A stretch of DNA of 64,000 nucleotides from Gymnogyps californianus (lineage: Eukaryota > Chordata > Aves > Accipitriformes > Cathartidae). The notes beneath the pieces are model-generated. The model was not told the DNA's origin and made no database searches. It worked only from the letters and a program-made list of their open reading frames with translations. The position numbers and the translations under genes were made by a program. The stretch spans positions 4,476,294 through 4,540,293 of the forward strand of contig NC_059482.1 of the NCBI RefSeq assembly GCF_018139145.2, in the 5' to 3' direction. Of the stretch, positions 11,430-25,474 are shown piece by piece. Position 1 is the first letter of the stretch. The number at the start of each line of letters is the position of its first letter.

Positions 11430-12320
11430 ATGCTTTTGATTCTCCCTGTTACCCCACCTGCCTCTTCAAGCACCACCCCATTCCTTCTCCCTTTCATCTC
11501 AAAGCTCTCCAGTCCCTGCCTAGACTTTCTACTGAAATTGCTTCTCAACTTCATCCTTTCTGACCTATCAGCTGCCTTCGACCCATTTAATCACATGCCT
11601 GGAAATCTGGTGCTTCCCTTGGCTCCTGTGACGACTCCTGTCATTTTACTATGATTTCTCCAATCGCTTTTCCAGCATGTCCTTCTGTCTCATTCCCTCC
11701 ATCCCAGGTTTCTGGGGAAACCTTTTTTCCCCCCACTTTAATTTCTGCCCCTTCTCTGTGACACCATTCATACATGTTCAGCAATCACTTCAGTGCTGAC
11801 AGTTCAGAGAACTTACTCTCTTTACCTGCTTTTCCATTTAGACTGAAATGTCGACCTCTAGCTCTGATGCCTTTTCAATGTTTAGCTGACAGCTCTGCAC
11901 AGCTAAAACTGAGCTCTTAAATCTTTCCCCTAAGCACTCCCTTCTAGTTCTTCCTATGATTGCTCAGGACAGCGCTATCATCCTGCCTCTTATTCAAGCC
12001 TAAAAACAGAAGCAAACTGGAGAAGGTTTTTGTCATGGAATCTCCTTTCTAGGCCTGTATATTTAGGTTATGTCTTAATCTAGAAGATTCTTTTTCACAT
12101 ATCATCCCAAAGGGCTTTTGCTAGCCATTCAGACAGCTAAATCTCCTACCCAGGCTCTCCTCAGTTAGCAGTTTTCCAACATCTTTTCATAGCCCTTGAC
12201 AAATTCAAGCTACTGTGCTCATACCCTGCCAGTCTTTCGCTGTACAGAGCATTTTCCTAGTCTGCCACTTTGACAAAATCTGTTACTCCGACTCCTTCAT
12301 GGCCGTTTCCCTACTGCACG
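11430..12320 (+). mobile_element. Probable decayed LINE reverse-transcriptase remnant (L2/CR1-like)
   Basis: This pyrimidine-rich stretch contains DLSAAFDPFNH at 11562-11594, which resembles the reverse-transcriptase motif DLSAAFDTVNH of L2/CR1-group LINEs. Further along and in another frame, AKTELLNLSPK from 11902 resembles the KTE-LL motif expected downstream in the same proteins. Spacing and order fit, but several frame changes and stop codons show the copy is long dead. No 3' tail or target-site duplication could be seen, so the limits are approximate. Confidence 0.45.
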
Positions 12321-12621
12321 TATTTTCCTGAATTATCCCTACATAACCTGTTTTTCCTCTCATTCATCGCCCATGATGGCAGCTTTCATTGACATGTTTT
12401 CAAAGAAACCTGTTTGGGCTTTTTCCCAGGCTTTCCCATGTAATAGGAGGAGCTCCCTGCAAGCATCCATAAAACGCTGTCTCCTTAACATCTGCTTTTG
12501 CTGACACATCTACGAAAATCTTGGCATTAGCAAAGGGTGCCAAGACTACTATGAATTCAGCTGAGCCCTTTCACCAGCCTTAACTGAAGTTGTGTTAAAA
12601 GAATTATCTTATTCCAAACTG

Positions 12622-12879
12622 GGCTTTGGCCAGCGAGTGGTGAGCAATTGCATTGTGCATCACTTGCTTTGTATAGTCTAATTCTTTTAGTATTACTATT
12701 GTCATATGATTATTATTATCAATATCATTATTTTTCATTCCTTTCTGCCCTATTAAACTGTCTTTATCTCAGCCCACGAGGTTTTTTATTCCGATTCTCT
12801 CCCCCATCCCACTGGGTGGGGGGGGAGTGAGCGAGCGGCTGCGTGGTGCTTAGTTGCCGGCTGGGGTTAAACCACGACA
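12622..12879 (+). mobile_element. 5'-truncated LTR fragment (LTR copy 3)
   Basis: The sequence from GGCTTTGGCCAGCGAGTGG through GAGCAATTGCATTGTGCATC to GGGGTTAAACCACGACA matches the last 40-45 % of LTR copies 1 and 4, including ATTAAA at 12752-12757 and a shortened ATT-rich part. The 5' half, with the TATA box, is absent. Truncation or an old deletion removed it, so no target-site duplication can be tested. Confidence 0.85.
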
Positions 12880-15800
12880 TTTGGAAAGACAGTATATAAC
12901 CCTCTGCTCATTAATGATGACTTGACCCTTTTGTAAAGGTGGATTGCTAAAGGAGTAGTTTTTGGCTTTTAAAATCAGATTCAACATTCAAAATTACATG
13001 CTATAAAACTTCAGTAGATAATCATCCTTGGTAGTTCCAGTAAGAATATTTGAGATCAAATCTGTCCTTGTTCTTTCTATTGCACACAAAGTTGATACAA
13101 AATTGCTTATGTCCAATAGAGAAGTTAGTCTAACTTTTAGTTTCTGTGGTTAATATCAAAGTTTATCAGTTACACATTTACTTTCTAAAAATATTCTGAT
13201 ATAGTCATATAAGGTGTTATTGGACAAGCATCCTGGTTAGTAACTCCCTTAATACAAAATGTACAGAAATCAAGAACAACCAAAGCATTATGCAGAAAAC
13301 TCAGTGATGAATATAAGCAGATCTACTGCAATCAACAGGACTGCTCTATTATAAATTCTTTGGGGATCTGATAAGCATCTGGTCCATATTTAAAATCTCT
13401 CTGTTCTCCCAGCTGGCTTTCCAATGTTCATTATTGTTTTCTGTACAGGAATTGTAGATTTCTTGTTGCTTTTTTTTTTTCTTTATTCTCGCCATAAAGA
13501 AGGACCAAATGAAAGCTCCAGAAATACACACACCCTGCCAAATTATTAGGGTCTACTTCTTATTTGAGTCCCATCTCTAAACAAACAGCTAACCTAAAGA
13601 CTACTGACTTCTAGTGGTTATCCACTGACTTCAATGGGCTTGTGTTGATTTTTTTTTGACCCATTCTTATGTATTTTATATCACGCATGACTGACTTGAA
13701 GTTTGCAGCTGGCAACAGCCCATAAAATATATTACTATTTAAGGAATACTGTGAGCACAAAATGTGCAAATAATGTGTGCAGGGAGCACATTTGCTGATC
13801 CATGCTAGCTGTCTCTTTTAGGAACTCAATGCCCTGGTAAGCCTGTGCCTGGCAGGTTTAGATCTGTACACTAATGATCATTATGCCTAGTAATTATTTT
13901 ATTTTCTTTGTATTGACTGTTACGAACAACACTATCTCTATAGCTGGTCTCAGCACTCAAGAATTATTACACACCATGTGTTGTTTTAAACATGATTGCT
14001 GTCTACCGACAGCAAGTAATTTGCTGCATACGGCTGCAGGCATGAAAGCCACAAAGGCAGTGTGTGCATCGTTGCTCTTACGTGGTCACCCCCCACTTTC
14101 CCTTCAGGTATCTGGGGAATGCACAAGCAGCATAAAGCTAGCATAGCTATATATAACTTCTTCTCCAGAAATCACTCTCACTGAAGTCTCTAATGTGATC
14201 TTCACCATTTTTATCTCACAGTTCTCCTCTGCTCTACCTCTTCAACACTCGAGAGATACATTCAGCCACATTCCTTTTAAGATAACAGTCAAATAGTGAG
14301 ATAAGAGTGAAATAGGCAGGATTATTTTTATGTGCTTGCTGTCTGAATTATTACTATTATGGTTAATGGGTCTCAGATAAGAAAGCACAGCTCGTTATCA
14401 TAAACAGATGGTGTCTGTTGGCATTAGTACTTTGGCGTTGGAAGATGATGTTTGCTTTTGCTGGTCAATAAAACTGACAAACATTGTACATGTTTATCTG
14501 GATCTAATGTACTAATAGTATGGAGTGTAATAATGCTATAGGAATATAGGTCTAAGTATGGAGTTTAGGGTAGGGAGATGCATAATGTAGAAACTTAAAT
14601 GGAACAAACCCCCCTTTCTACTCCCACTAAAGTCTATTGATCTTGACTGTATTTGGAAGGTCAAAAGAGTTGTTGGTGTTGGTGGCAAACTCCACAGGAC
14701 AGAGCTGAATTGTCATCTAGTCATGGGGTTTTGGACACTGAATCGGTCTGGAGAAGGAGCAAGCCACCTAACACAGACTAAGTGCCTATAATATTGACTT
14801 ATTCAATGACTGTAGCTACCTGTCTATTTCACAGTGGGCTAATTTAAGGTTTATTCCTTATGCTGATTCACATGTGATAGAAGAAAATGGAGAAAAAATG
14901 CACAAAATTCCTTAAGACAAAGATTTCATAATGCTCCATCCTAGGAAAAAGACAACTGGTAGCATGTAACCTCATTGACTATGGTTCAGGTTGCCAAGAG
15001 CTCATATTCCAGCAGAATCCTTCTAATCAGCCAATAAACAATCCTGTTTGCAAAATGACTTCTGATCTCAGAAAATGCTTTGGCATTTCCCAGGCACTCT
15101 AGCTTTCCCTGTTGCAGCCTTAGCTTTCTCTGAACATATTTACATATTAGTGACTCAATTCCCTGCTTATTTTAAAGAAACAGGTCTAAATTGAGTAATT
15201 CAAAACCTTGAAAGACGTGTTCCTTATGAGACCAAACTCACCCCCCATTACACAGACTATGCTTCCATATTGCAGTGAAAACCTCATAAAAATTAAAGGC
15301 GTTTAAGTTTCATGCTGACCCTCTGTACAGGAATGAACTTTACCCAAGACACATTCATCCTCTAATTCCCATTTAACATAGAGAAGAGAGTTAACACAGC
15401 TGGAGTTAGGAGTTTAACTTGTGCACGCTCCATTTCTTTCAGATTTCTTTCAATTACCCTCTCATCAGAAATATTACATTAATCTTTGCATAATTAAAAG
15501 TCTACATTACATCATGGACTTTATCAAAACCTCAGTAATGTTAAAGAGGTAATGCAAAAATGGTAGAAGAGATCAGAACCATGTTTCTGATTAGGCAGCT
15601 AATCAACATCCAGGTACTTCTTTCCTGGATTTACCATCTATAAAAGGACATTAATTAGATACACAGTTATTAGTTTAACCTTCACGTAGGACTGACTTAG
15701 AAAAACATAAATGGTTTTCATGTACATCACTGGTTGATTTGTCATGGGTAGTTTTCAACACGAAAAGTGTCACAGTGTTTGTACCATATGCCTATAAATT

Positions 15801-18800
15801 ATAATATTTTCACTTTTGTGTAAAATAATCATTTAATAGCTATGCTCTTCTGTGACCTCCTTACTGGTCCAAAGCACTGTCTAGGCTTTGCTGCAAGTGC
15901 CAAAATCTAGTGGTCACTGGTTTTTGACTACCCTGGTATTGTCTTCTCAAAAAAAGAAGGGAATCTTTTCACCCCAAATCTCACTGATTTTGAAAGACTG
16001 AAACAGCTGTCTCCAGACAGATACTATGTGTCCTTATTCCTGCAATTAAGAAATTCAGTTTTAGTATCAGGAATAGCAGTAGGTATGCTTGTGACTACAG
16101 CAAATTAGTGATCTCACTGAACATTAGTATATTGTGGAAAAGTTTATAAGGAAGAGAGAAGCGAGTTTATCCTGAAAATTTGCAGCTTATAACAACATAT
16201 ATAATTTGTTTCCCATTTATGTGAGGGAATGATTTCAAAGTTCTTAATGATAGGAAAAACACAGTATGCATTAGTACTGTGTTTGTGAAATGAGTGTCTC
16301 CTAATTCTACTCAAAGCTCCAGTAGGCTCTCATATACCAATGTCAATATTTAACTTCAGGAGCTAAAACGCCAGCATGGGCTATGCAATTGGCCAAAATT
16401 GGCAAGACAGTGCAGAAAGATGCCAATCCAAACTAATCAGCTTGCACAGGGGAATAAGTTGCTCAGGCTGAAGTAATTTTCAAAGGGTATCTGTTTGACA
16501 CCAGCAGATGATATTTCCAAGAGCGTCTCTCACACTGCTAACTTATTTATTATAAGACCATACTGGCAGATCTGAAACAGTGCTGATTTATGTCAAAGTG
16601 CTCTTACTCTTCTGACTTCTGGCAAGGGCCTTGCTCACTGTTGAATCCTTGTTTCTGCTTCACCTCTTCCTTGTCATGTACCCACATATACTCACTATGT
16701 AATGGGCTGTTCTTATGAAGTGCAAAACGTTCATGTGTATAAGAAGCACCATCTGAGAGAAAAGTTCCTCAGATCAACTAAAAGACTAGCTATGTTTGCT
16801 TAGAAATTCAGAAACGTGTACTACCCAGTCCAGTGCACTGCTACGTTTATCAAATAAAGCATCTTCTAATAAAATTCCTGTTCGCTAGGGATATGAAGTA
16901 TCTTACTGGGGGAGGATGGTGGTGGTAGTTTCTAGGGTAAAGCAGCTAAGATGTCCTAGATTACTATTTTTTAAAAACTGATATGAATTTTAGCTGGATA
17001 CTTTCCCAAAGCAATGTCACCTTCATTTTACCAACAGGAGATAAATGCTTCCTTTTCCAGTTCTTTCAAAACAAAGCAATTGCGGAGGTGACTGCCTGCA
17101 GTCTGGAAGTATACTTTCTCATGCTCTAATCTGATAAATTTAGCTGAACAGTTGAAAATATTCAGCAAGTGAAATGAATACATACTGTTTTGAAATAGTA
17201 GCATTGGACAAGTCGCCTAATTTTTCATATTTATGCTGAATGAAATGCATCAAATGTAACAGCTAGCCAACCTTTTAAAGCAATGTATAACTGCTTAAGC
17301 AGTCAGATCTCATCTTCCACAGCAGTACAGCTTAGTTTACCATCAGTTTTTAATAAGTAGAACATGAACATAAATAGTCCAGACACATTCAGATCTGTAG
17401 GTATACGCTAATCGCAGCTTGAAATACTAAAAGAATCATCTGAAAAAACTCTTATTAAGTAAGAATAAAAATGAGAGGAATGTATTATGCTTAGAAGCCA
17501 TGGAAAAGGAAAAATCAAATTAGAAAATTGCCAGGTTTGGCTATGTTGATATCAACCTGACTATTTCAAAATTTTTCAAGAAGAACTCGTAAGCATGACA
17601 GCTTACATAAGTACTAACCAATGACATATACAAATTAAGTGTATGGGCAAAGTAAGGCTTTAAGATGTAGTCTGAAATACTCCAAACATTAATGGCATTT
17701 TGAAGGACTTCGTAAGTATCAGCTGTCTAGCAGAGAAGCAAAAGCAACATCATCTAACCTTTAGGCACAACAAATCTCCCCCATTCATCGTTAATATCAC
17801 ATATCACATCTAAAGCCGAATAGCAAGCTGTCAGCACGGAGAGCACGTTTTGAGGTGTTTGGATGTTATAGAGTGGGGAAATAGCCACAGACAGAGACAG
17901 TTAAAAAAGAAACAAAAAACCCATGGTGTATAGTGGCCGTTAATGACAGAAAAAATATTTGAACTGGTCATTTATTCAGTTCTAGTTTTTAGTCATAGTC
18001 CACTCCAGAACAATTCAGATGATAACTATCTGAAGTTATATATTTATGTGACTTTAAGAGGTTGTTCTGAGAAGAAATACAAAATATTATATATCAACAG
18101 TTACTGTTGAGAACTGTTGAGAAAATGAAAACATAAAATGTTCACTTGAATTCACAACACTGAATGGTCTATCAAACCAATCTCTTTAAATGTTCATTTC
18201 ATGTCTACAGAATGACCATCAGGAATAATATTACAGCTTTTAGGGAAGGAGCTGTATTTGCTAGTAACATTTTTCTCTTTTGCATTCCAAACGCATCTTC
18301 TAAACTGTCGTATTTTTTCATGTCTACTCTTCTGGAACATGTTTGGATGGTTTAAAATGTGCGTAAAATGCCATTTCCCACCTAATTGACTCAATAAAAT
18401 GTAATGTCATTAAGTACATTTTAAATATGCTGATGTACAATTTGAGGGTATTTCTATTTATCATGTCTATGTGACTAGGTATATAAACATCCTGTCTCCA
18501 ATTATGTACATACATATGGACTTCCGTGCCATTTCAAGCCCCATTAAGTTTAGGTGGGCTCCCAAAGCCAACTGCACAACAAGTTGCAGGACTGAGTACA
18601 CCTGCAGAGAAATGAGAAGACTGGACACAGGTCTGTGTTAAAAGTGAGATTCAAATCAAGACTGTCTCAATTTGAATGCAATCCCTTAACCCCCAAACCA
18701 TCCTTTCCTTACTAGAGTCTAATCAACTAAAATCTTTCAGGAGACAAATAACAATTGCATTTTTCTCATACACGCATTTGAGAAAGCATCTGTGTTCATT

Positions 18801-19560
18801 GATAATTTAGCAGTAATAATAATAATGTTAATATGGACAAAAGCATCTGTAACAAAGATAATAAGTATTAGAGTAATAGTGGATATTGCTGCTGTTATTA
18901 TTGGTTTTAGGAAGTGAGATTTATATCACTGGAACTCATTAAATATCAGTAATTTCCAATTACTTGGGTAGCATCATTTAGCTGTTACTTTAAGTACCCA
19001 CATGGTATGTGCTCTAATGCAAGAGCGTAACTTAAATTAGAATAGTACAAAAAAAAACCAAACAAAAAAACCCCAAACCCAACAAACCACCTTTCACAGC
19101 AAAACTCTCCCCATCTTGGTAGGTTTTGAAATTCTGGCCAATATAGGGATATTTTACTTCTCAGACAGGGGAAAATTTATCTTGCAAAACTTTCTAGTCT
19201 TGCTAATTAAACTGTTTTTTTTTTTAATTAAATGCCACTGCTCTGAAAAGTAGAAAATTTCTATAGAGGATTAAAATATGCTAAGACAACCTAAGAGGTG
19301 TAAAAAAAAAAGTATTGCTTTTAGCAAATTCACCTATTGGGAATGGTTCCTCTGAAGCTTCCTCTTTGGAACTATATGGAACAGGGGTGAACTTTTTTTT
19401 TTTCTTGGGAAAAAAACAAAAATCCTACTGTAAAAACTAAAAAGCAGTTGAGCCCTGAAAAAAATATACTACCTGATTGTCTAAACCTAAGCCAAGTAAC
19501 ACACAATAAAGGCTGAAAACTGTGAATCTGCAGGTAACAAATCTGCACTTGTAATGGAAA

Positions 19561-19608
19561 GAGCAATGACCTTAAAGGTCTTTTCCATTTGAAACCTGCT
19601 ATGATCTG
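19561..19608 (+). mobile_element. CR1-like LINE 3' end fragment
   Basis: ATGACCTTAAAGGTCTTTTC followed by CATTTGAAACCTGCTATGAT resembles the conserved CR1 3' end (a GATGACCTTAAAGGTC-like block, then CC-AA and an ATTCTATG octamer). It is short and diverged, with a single degenerate octamer. Confidence 0.5.
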
Positions 19609-20476
19609 TCTTAGTCTTATGCCATTCAAGAATGCATTGCTTCAGTCTTGAGACATTTGATGTTCCTGCACAAATAACATAGGATATACAAGAGATACAA
19701 ATGCTTCTGTTGCCTTGAAAAATGAACTAGGTGAAAGATAACACTGCAGTTTTAACTCTGGCTGTCTATGTTCAGGTAAATTCAAACCCACCAGTTTAAT
19801 ATAATTTGATTTTTTGTAATGGCTTAATACCAAATACATAATTTTCAAGGAAAAAAAAAATACATTTTGTCTATTGACCCTGGAGCTGCATTCTTCAAAT
19901 CAGAAAAACATTATGGCGGGGGACAGCAGGCATTAAAACAGGAAAAGTTAGTGGAAATTAATAGGTAGTTAAATTCAAGGGTATCTCTAAGGCTTCTTTG
20001 CAATCGCAGTACAGACATCTGTACGAGTCTCTGTTTTTCAACACACCTGAGGCCTTTCACCCTCAGTTTAACAAATTAATTTTAATGTAGAGACCTCCAG
20101 CTTATTTAATTTCTTCATAGCAGTATTTGCCCCCCCATCTCTCACCTTACTTTCTGTTCATAATAATGGAATACTTTACTTATTTAAGCTCAAGTCAACT
20201 TATAAGTTTGCAGTCCCCTTGCCAGGTTAACAAAAAGAAAGTTTCTTATCAATGCTTGACAGTCAAGTTAGATACCGATTTTTTTTTTTCAACATGAAGT
20301 GTTTGAAGTCCAGCATTTTTCTAACAAGAAAATTTAGGTAAAATATTATTGCTAGTGTGACTGAGCTGCTAATGGAATTGCTCTGTATTCTGCTTGTTCG
20401 GGACATGACTATTGTGGCTTTGGTTCTTCTTTTAGTCCCCCGATTCAACACATTTGAATCTAACTTGGTCTTTTAT

Positions 20477-21068
20477 TGTCCTGGTTTCAGCTGGGATAGA
20501 GTTAATTTTCTTCTTAGTAGCTGGTACAGTGCTGTGTTTTGGATTTAGTGTGAGAACAATGTTGATAACACGCTGATGTTTTAGTTGTTGGTAAGTAGCG
20601 CTTATCTTAAGCCAAGGACTTTTCAGTTTCCCATGCTCTGCCAGCAAGCAGGTGTGCAAGAAGCTGGGAGGGAGCACAGCCAGGGCAGCTGACCCCAACT
20701 CGCCAAAGGGATATTCCATACCATAGAACGTCATGCCCAGTATATAAACTGGGGGGAGTTGGCCGGGAGGGGCCGATCGCTGCTCGGGCATCGGTCAGTG
20801 GGTGCTGAGCAATTACATTGTGCACCGCTTTTTCTTGGGTTTTATTTCTCTTTTTTTTGTTATATTCCTTTTCATTACTATTATTATTATTATATTTTTA
20901 TGGTTATTAGTATTATATTTTATTTTACTTTAGTTACTAAACTGCTCTTATCTCAACCCATGAGTTTCACTTTTTTTTTTTCCTGATCCTCCTCCCCATC
21001 CCACTGAGAGGGGCGAGGGGGGAGCGGCTGCGTGGTGCTTAGTTGCTGGCTGGGGTTAAACCATGACA
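20477..21068 (+). mobile_element. Solo LTR of an avian endogenous retrovirus (LTR copy 4)
   Basis: A 592-bp element from TGTCCTGGTTTCAGCTGGGA to GGGGTTAAACCATGACA, flanked by perfect 5-bp target-site duplications TTTAT (20472-20476 and 21069-21073). It has the TATATAAA box (20741-20748), an ATT tract at 20876-20895 and no adjoining retroviral coding sequence. It is close in sequence to copies 1 and 5, so these belong to the same subfamily. It is antisense to CDH13. Confidence 0.94.
20741..20748 (+). promoter_or_regulatory. TATA box of LTR copy 4
   Basis: TATATAAA follows GAACGTCATGCCCAG, the same CRE-like half-site and spacing as in LTR copies 1 and 5. Confidence 0.6.
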
Positions 21069-21609
21069 TTTATGTTGGTAGAATATTGAGGGAAATATGA
21101 AATGCAATTATCATTCTATGATTATGCAATTAAGGGAAAGAATTATTGTCAAATAAAAAGTCCAGAAATCAAATACTCCTTTAAATAATAATAATATAAA
21201 TAATTTTTAACTGATATAAAGCCTAGTTCTGCCAGCTAGAGTAGTTCTTTCTCAGTCTCTCATAGAGCCAGGGGCAGTTTTTGTTGCCAACTTCATTATG
21301 ACAATATACACAAATTTGTTTTTGTCTTGATCTTTTACTTTTTTAGCTTGTTTTATTGTCTCGGTCACCTGTATGTAACTTAATTCCTAAAAGTTCTTTG
21401 ATGTATGCCTTTGATTTGGCTTGTTCTGACCAAGTTTCTTATGGAAACTTACTCTGCCATGTCATTACTAGTGGACAAAAAGAACCGCTTTACCAACCTC
21501 AATATATCTTGAGAAGAGATTGCTGTTAAATGTTTGTTAAACATATATTTACAATGATTTGTTGTGAAATTGATTATATTTAAGCAAAATTTTCAAGGAC
21601 AGCTATTGT

Positions 21610-21663
21610 CCCTTTTCGGTATTGGTTCTCCCTTTTAGGTATTGTTCAACCAATACCTAAAGG
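21610..21663. repeat. Short direct repeat followed by a hairpin
   Basis: CCTTTTCGGTATTGGTTC near 21611 is nearly repeated as CCTTTTAGGTATTGTTC from 21631. The second copy is followed after a 6-base loop by CAATACCTAAAGG (21651-21663), its reverse complement apart from one extra T. The result is a 13-bp stem with one bulge. I know of no family for it. Confidence 0.7.
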
Positions 21664-24600
21664 AAAGATCAGCTACCAATTTGTAGGTTGCAATAAGGGG
21701 CACATTTTTTCCCTCTCTCTCCATCCCTCATCCTTATGGAATGTTGTAGATACTCTCTTACTAAAAATGTTCAGGAGCCTTCCAGAGGGAACTTGTTTAT
21801 AATTCTAGTGTTGTTGAGTGCATCACTTTGGTTACATTCATTCTGAACAGAGCTATTTTAGCTGTGTCAGTGGAAAACATGAGATGACTGAGACAATACA
21901 GCAGTAAGGGACAACACGGGCAATCTCTGACCCAGCACCAGACATGCTGCATAACACGCTTTCTCTTTCTCCCACTTTTTTTCTCTTCCTCAAGTAACTG
22001 ATTTCTGTAGCCCTCCTCCCTGACTAGGAACCCAGATCTACTTTTTTATCTGTTCTTTTTCCTCAATCTGAATTACTAAATTTTAAACTATATCTGAACA
22101 TTTTGGTCCTATATTGTCTCCAGTAGTAGCTAGGAAAATCTGACAGAGGACAAGATGCCACTGCACTAGGTCTCATCTTAAACGTGTTGTCTGCATTTAT
22201 GACAGATAAGACTTAATGTTCTTTCCAATATTTGTGAGCATTAACTATTATGACTTTGGAAAGTCTTCTACCTGTCCACTATACATCTTTCCAGCTTGAC
22301 TTCAGTGATTCCCAGTGGTAATAAGTTAGGTTAAGTACAAAATAGGCAAAGATACTCCCTTTTTCAATCAACTCTGTATTCACCATCTTTTAATTCCACC
22401 GAACACCTTACTGTTTTGTTGTGGAAAACCAGCAACCTGCCCATATACGTTAGCATCTTATATTTTCTATTTCTGGCTGACAAGAACTCCTAATTTTTTT
22501 CTTGTTCCAAGTATATCTACCTTTCCAAGGGCTTCTGGGCAACTCTGCAGTCTGTATCCCATTATCCCTCAATATACTGAACACAGTAGGGCAGCCACAG
22601 AACAGGCGAAACTGCTGCTTTTTCCATGCATTACAGTTTTAATCAGGCTCTTCAGTTCTATGCTCAGATACTTCAGAAATCTACCACATATGACTTCTTC
22701 CATGATTTACAAAGGAGGCACATATTCTAAGTATAGATAATAATTGCACCATTTAAATGATAATACCAAGATGTTTTGTATGGGGAGGAGATTCATGCAG
22801 GGCACTTTTACCATGAACAGCTCTTTCATAGGGCTATCTATCCTCACACCAGCTGTCAAATACAAAAAGAAATACTTTGGCATGAATAACAAAGTTCATT
22901 TGACTGAAGGATTTACCTCCTAGGAACAAGAGCCTCATAAAACATAAACATTGGGAGCAAAGTGAGCCACGTAAGGGCTTTTGCAAAAATTAAACCCATA
23001 ACTTGCCACTAGAAATGGGATATTTCATCTGTTCAATAAGCACTAAAGTTCTCTCTGTTTTTATGGCATCGTAATCTTTGATTACTCTGATAAATATTTG
23101 GACTATACAAAACATTGCAATGGAACTAATCGCAGTTATAAAAAAACTGTGTGAAAATGAATTGGGAATGCAATGATACTAGCACAGTTTAGAGAAGTTC
23201 AAATACAGAACCACATTATTTTAACTGGCTCCCGGCCTCATTCTTTTATGTCTCCATGTAGTCATTTACACCTGAGGAAAATGGTTATGAAAGTTGTTAT
23301 GCTTGCTGGCTTTGCATAAGAATGATTAGGTAACTGTACCAGACGTGGAATACCAGCCTCGCTCTGTGTGACTGGGTGAACCCAAACCACACAACTGAAT
23401 AGCAGCAAATTTTAGCAAAAAAGGGTGGTCCCGTGTTGAGGATTAGGTCTCTCCATGCTGAAGTCTATTTGTGGAATTCATGCTCTCACTCGCAACAACT
23501 ATGTATAAAACAGCCTCTGTCCTACCCTTCTTTTCAACTCACCCACTTTTTCCCTTTGGTTTGGTTTTATTGCTCAGACAACAGACCGGAACATCATACT
23601 GCTGGCAGATTATGTGCATAATCTTACTCCACTCTCTGTTTAAAATTACAACTCTCTCCATACTTATTACAGTACTCTGAAAGAACGTAAGGCTGCAGAA
23701 AGGCTTTAGGCATGTCTGTGTTGTTTCACAGTGTAATGACTATTCAGTGCTCTTTATTCTTTTACAGTAGGAGAGGGAATCCCTCTGTCATTCAGAGCAC
23801 CACGCACCATTCAGATGCCGGGGCCTATATTCTGCCCACAGTTGAGCTGGAGAAGATCTAGAGTCAAGAGCAGCAATTCAAGAAGAGCTTTCCAATACCT
23901 AGAGCTGCTTTTTATAATTCAATGTAAGGAAAATGATCAGACTTCTTTGGGGGCTAGAAAACAGCAACGTGATTACCTTCAAAAGCAAAAAGCTTTTCTC
24001 TACCTCACTGTATTCGGAGCAGATGCATTAATAATAATAAATAAAGTTCAAGTGAAAATCATGTCAGATAAGAAAGTAATTCCAGTGTTGAAAGTCATGC
24101 TTAGTATAGCACCAGCAACATTTATGAAGTGGTAACAAGAATATATTTGAATCAATGGGCTGCATATTTATATCACTGATGCGATAGTGTCACGTACTGT
24201 CAAATATTTTTAACATATTACTTCTAACAGATGAAGTCTGCGTTTGGTTCCAGCAGACTAAACCCAGAATAACTGAACCAAAGCCAATGGACGTACTTCA
24301 GATGTCACTGATTGGAACAAAGAACATGAATTTGCACTTAGCATTTATATAGTCCTTTTCATCTTCAAAGAGCATCACAAACATTAGCTAGTTCTAATTC
24401 TCTCACAATGACCTTCATGCTAACCTTTTGGGATAAAAGTAATATACTATAAGAAAAAACCTGACAAGATGTGTAATCAAGCATACACCAAGCCTCAGAT
24501 GTGTAAACTATCTCTGCTTTGACCTCTATCTCTGCCTCATGGTAGATTTTATCTCATCAAGAATATAAGGCCTTTCACCATGGCTCAGGTATTAATTCAC

Positions 24601-25474
24601 CATACAATGTATTTTACTAACACAAGATGACGGTAATAATCCTTGAATAACAGATTTACTTTCATACTTATAGGATATAGCTATTCCTTTTTAACAGATA
24701 AGGAACTCAAAATAATACTGCAGCAAAAAATTTGCTGTAAGGTGTCACAGGACAAGCCAGGGACACATCTAGGTTCGATAGTGGGATTCCATGACTTTGA
24801 ATTCCTACTCTTCAGTCATTCTGGGATTATTTTTACTCCTTCCAATTTAAATTAGGAATTTTGTAAGTCTCTTGTAGAAAGCTTTCTCAGAAGCAGCAGA
24901 AGCTTCCTTTACGTATCAGTTCTCTCTGCCCTCCGACCCAGACTTGCAATTTGATTATCAATTCTGGGTGGCTCTAAGCCCAGAATCTTGAATAAATTCC
25001 TCATGTTCCAGTTGCTTGCGCACTTTATACAGAGGAATAGATTGAAGCAGACAGTACTCATTTTCATGGTGACCCAGAACAGCTATTGTTACAAGAACAC
25101 CTTTAATCTCCTGTTTCTGTTTTTGACTTGAATTGAAGTGGGGAGAGATGAAAGAAAGTGTCTCACAAATCTGCTACTACAGCTGGTACTTCTTAGTTTA
25201 TCATATGCTAGCTCTAATTCTCTTTGATTCTTCTTAAAATTATTGCTTCTATTTCTTAATTTGACAACCAGGCATTCGTTGCTATTTTTTGACTACGAAA
25301 AAACCCTCCCCTCCCTCTTTCTTATAGCTACTTCCTCAGGAAAAAAACCCCAAACATACTGCATTATGGTATCAATGTATGAATTTAACTCCTCCCTTGG
25401 TCGGTTTTCCTATGCAGTGTACAAATGAGCAGCTAAATAATGCTTCATTACTTACGGTTCAGGAAGAGACTTAC

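Larger units (their letters stand above)
8118..25474 (-). other. CDH13: CDH13 intron 13
   Basis: A 17.4-kb intron bounded by GTAAGT (starting at 25474) and TTTAG (8118-8122). It carries most of the mobile-element remnants in the window: four ERV LTR copies, all on the plus strand and so antisense to CDH13, a LINE remnant and a CR1-like tail. I see no gene or conserved exon in 12880-19560 or 21074-25474. These stretches are ordinary AT-rich intronic DNA apart from the hairpin near 21610-21663. Confidence 0.88.
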
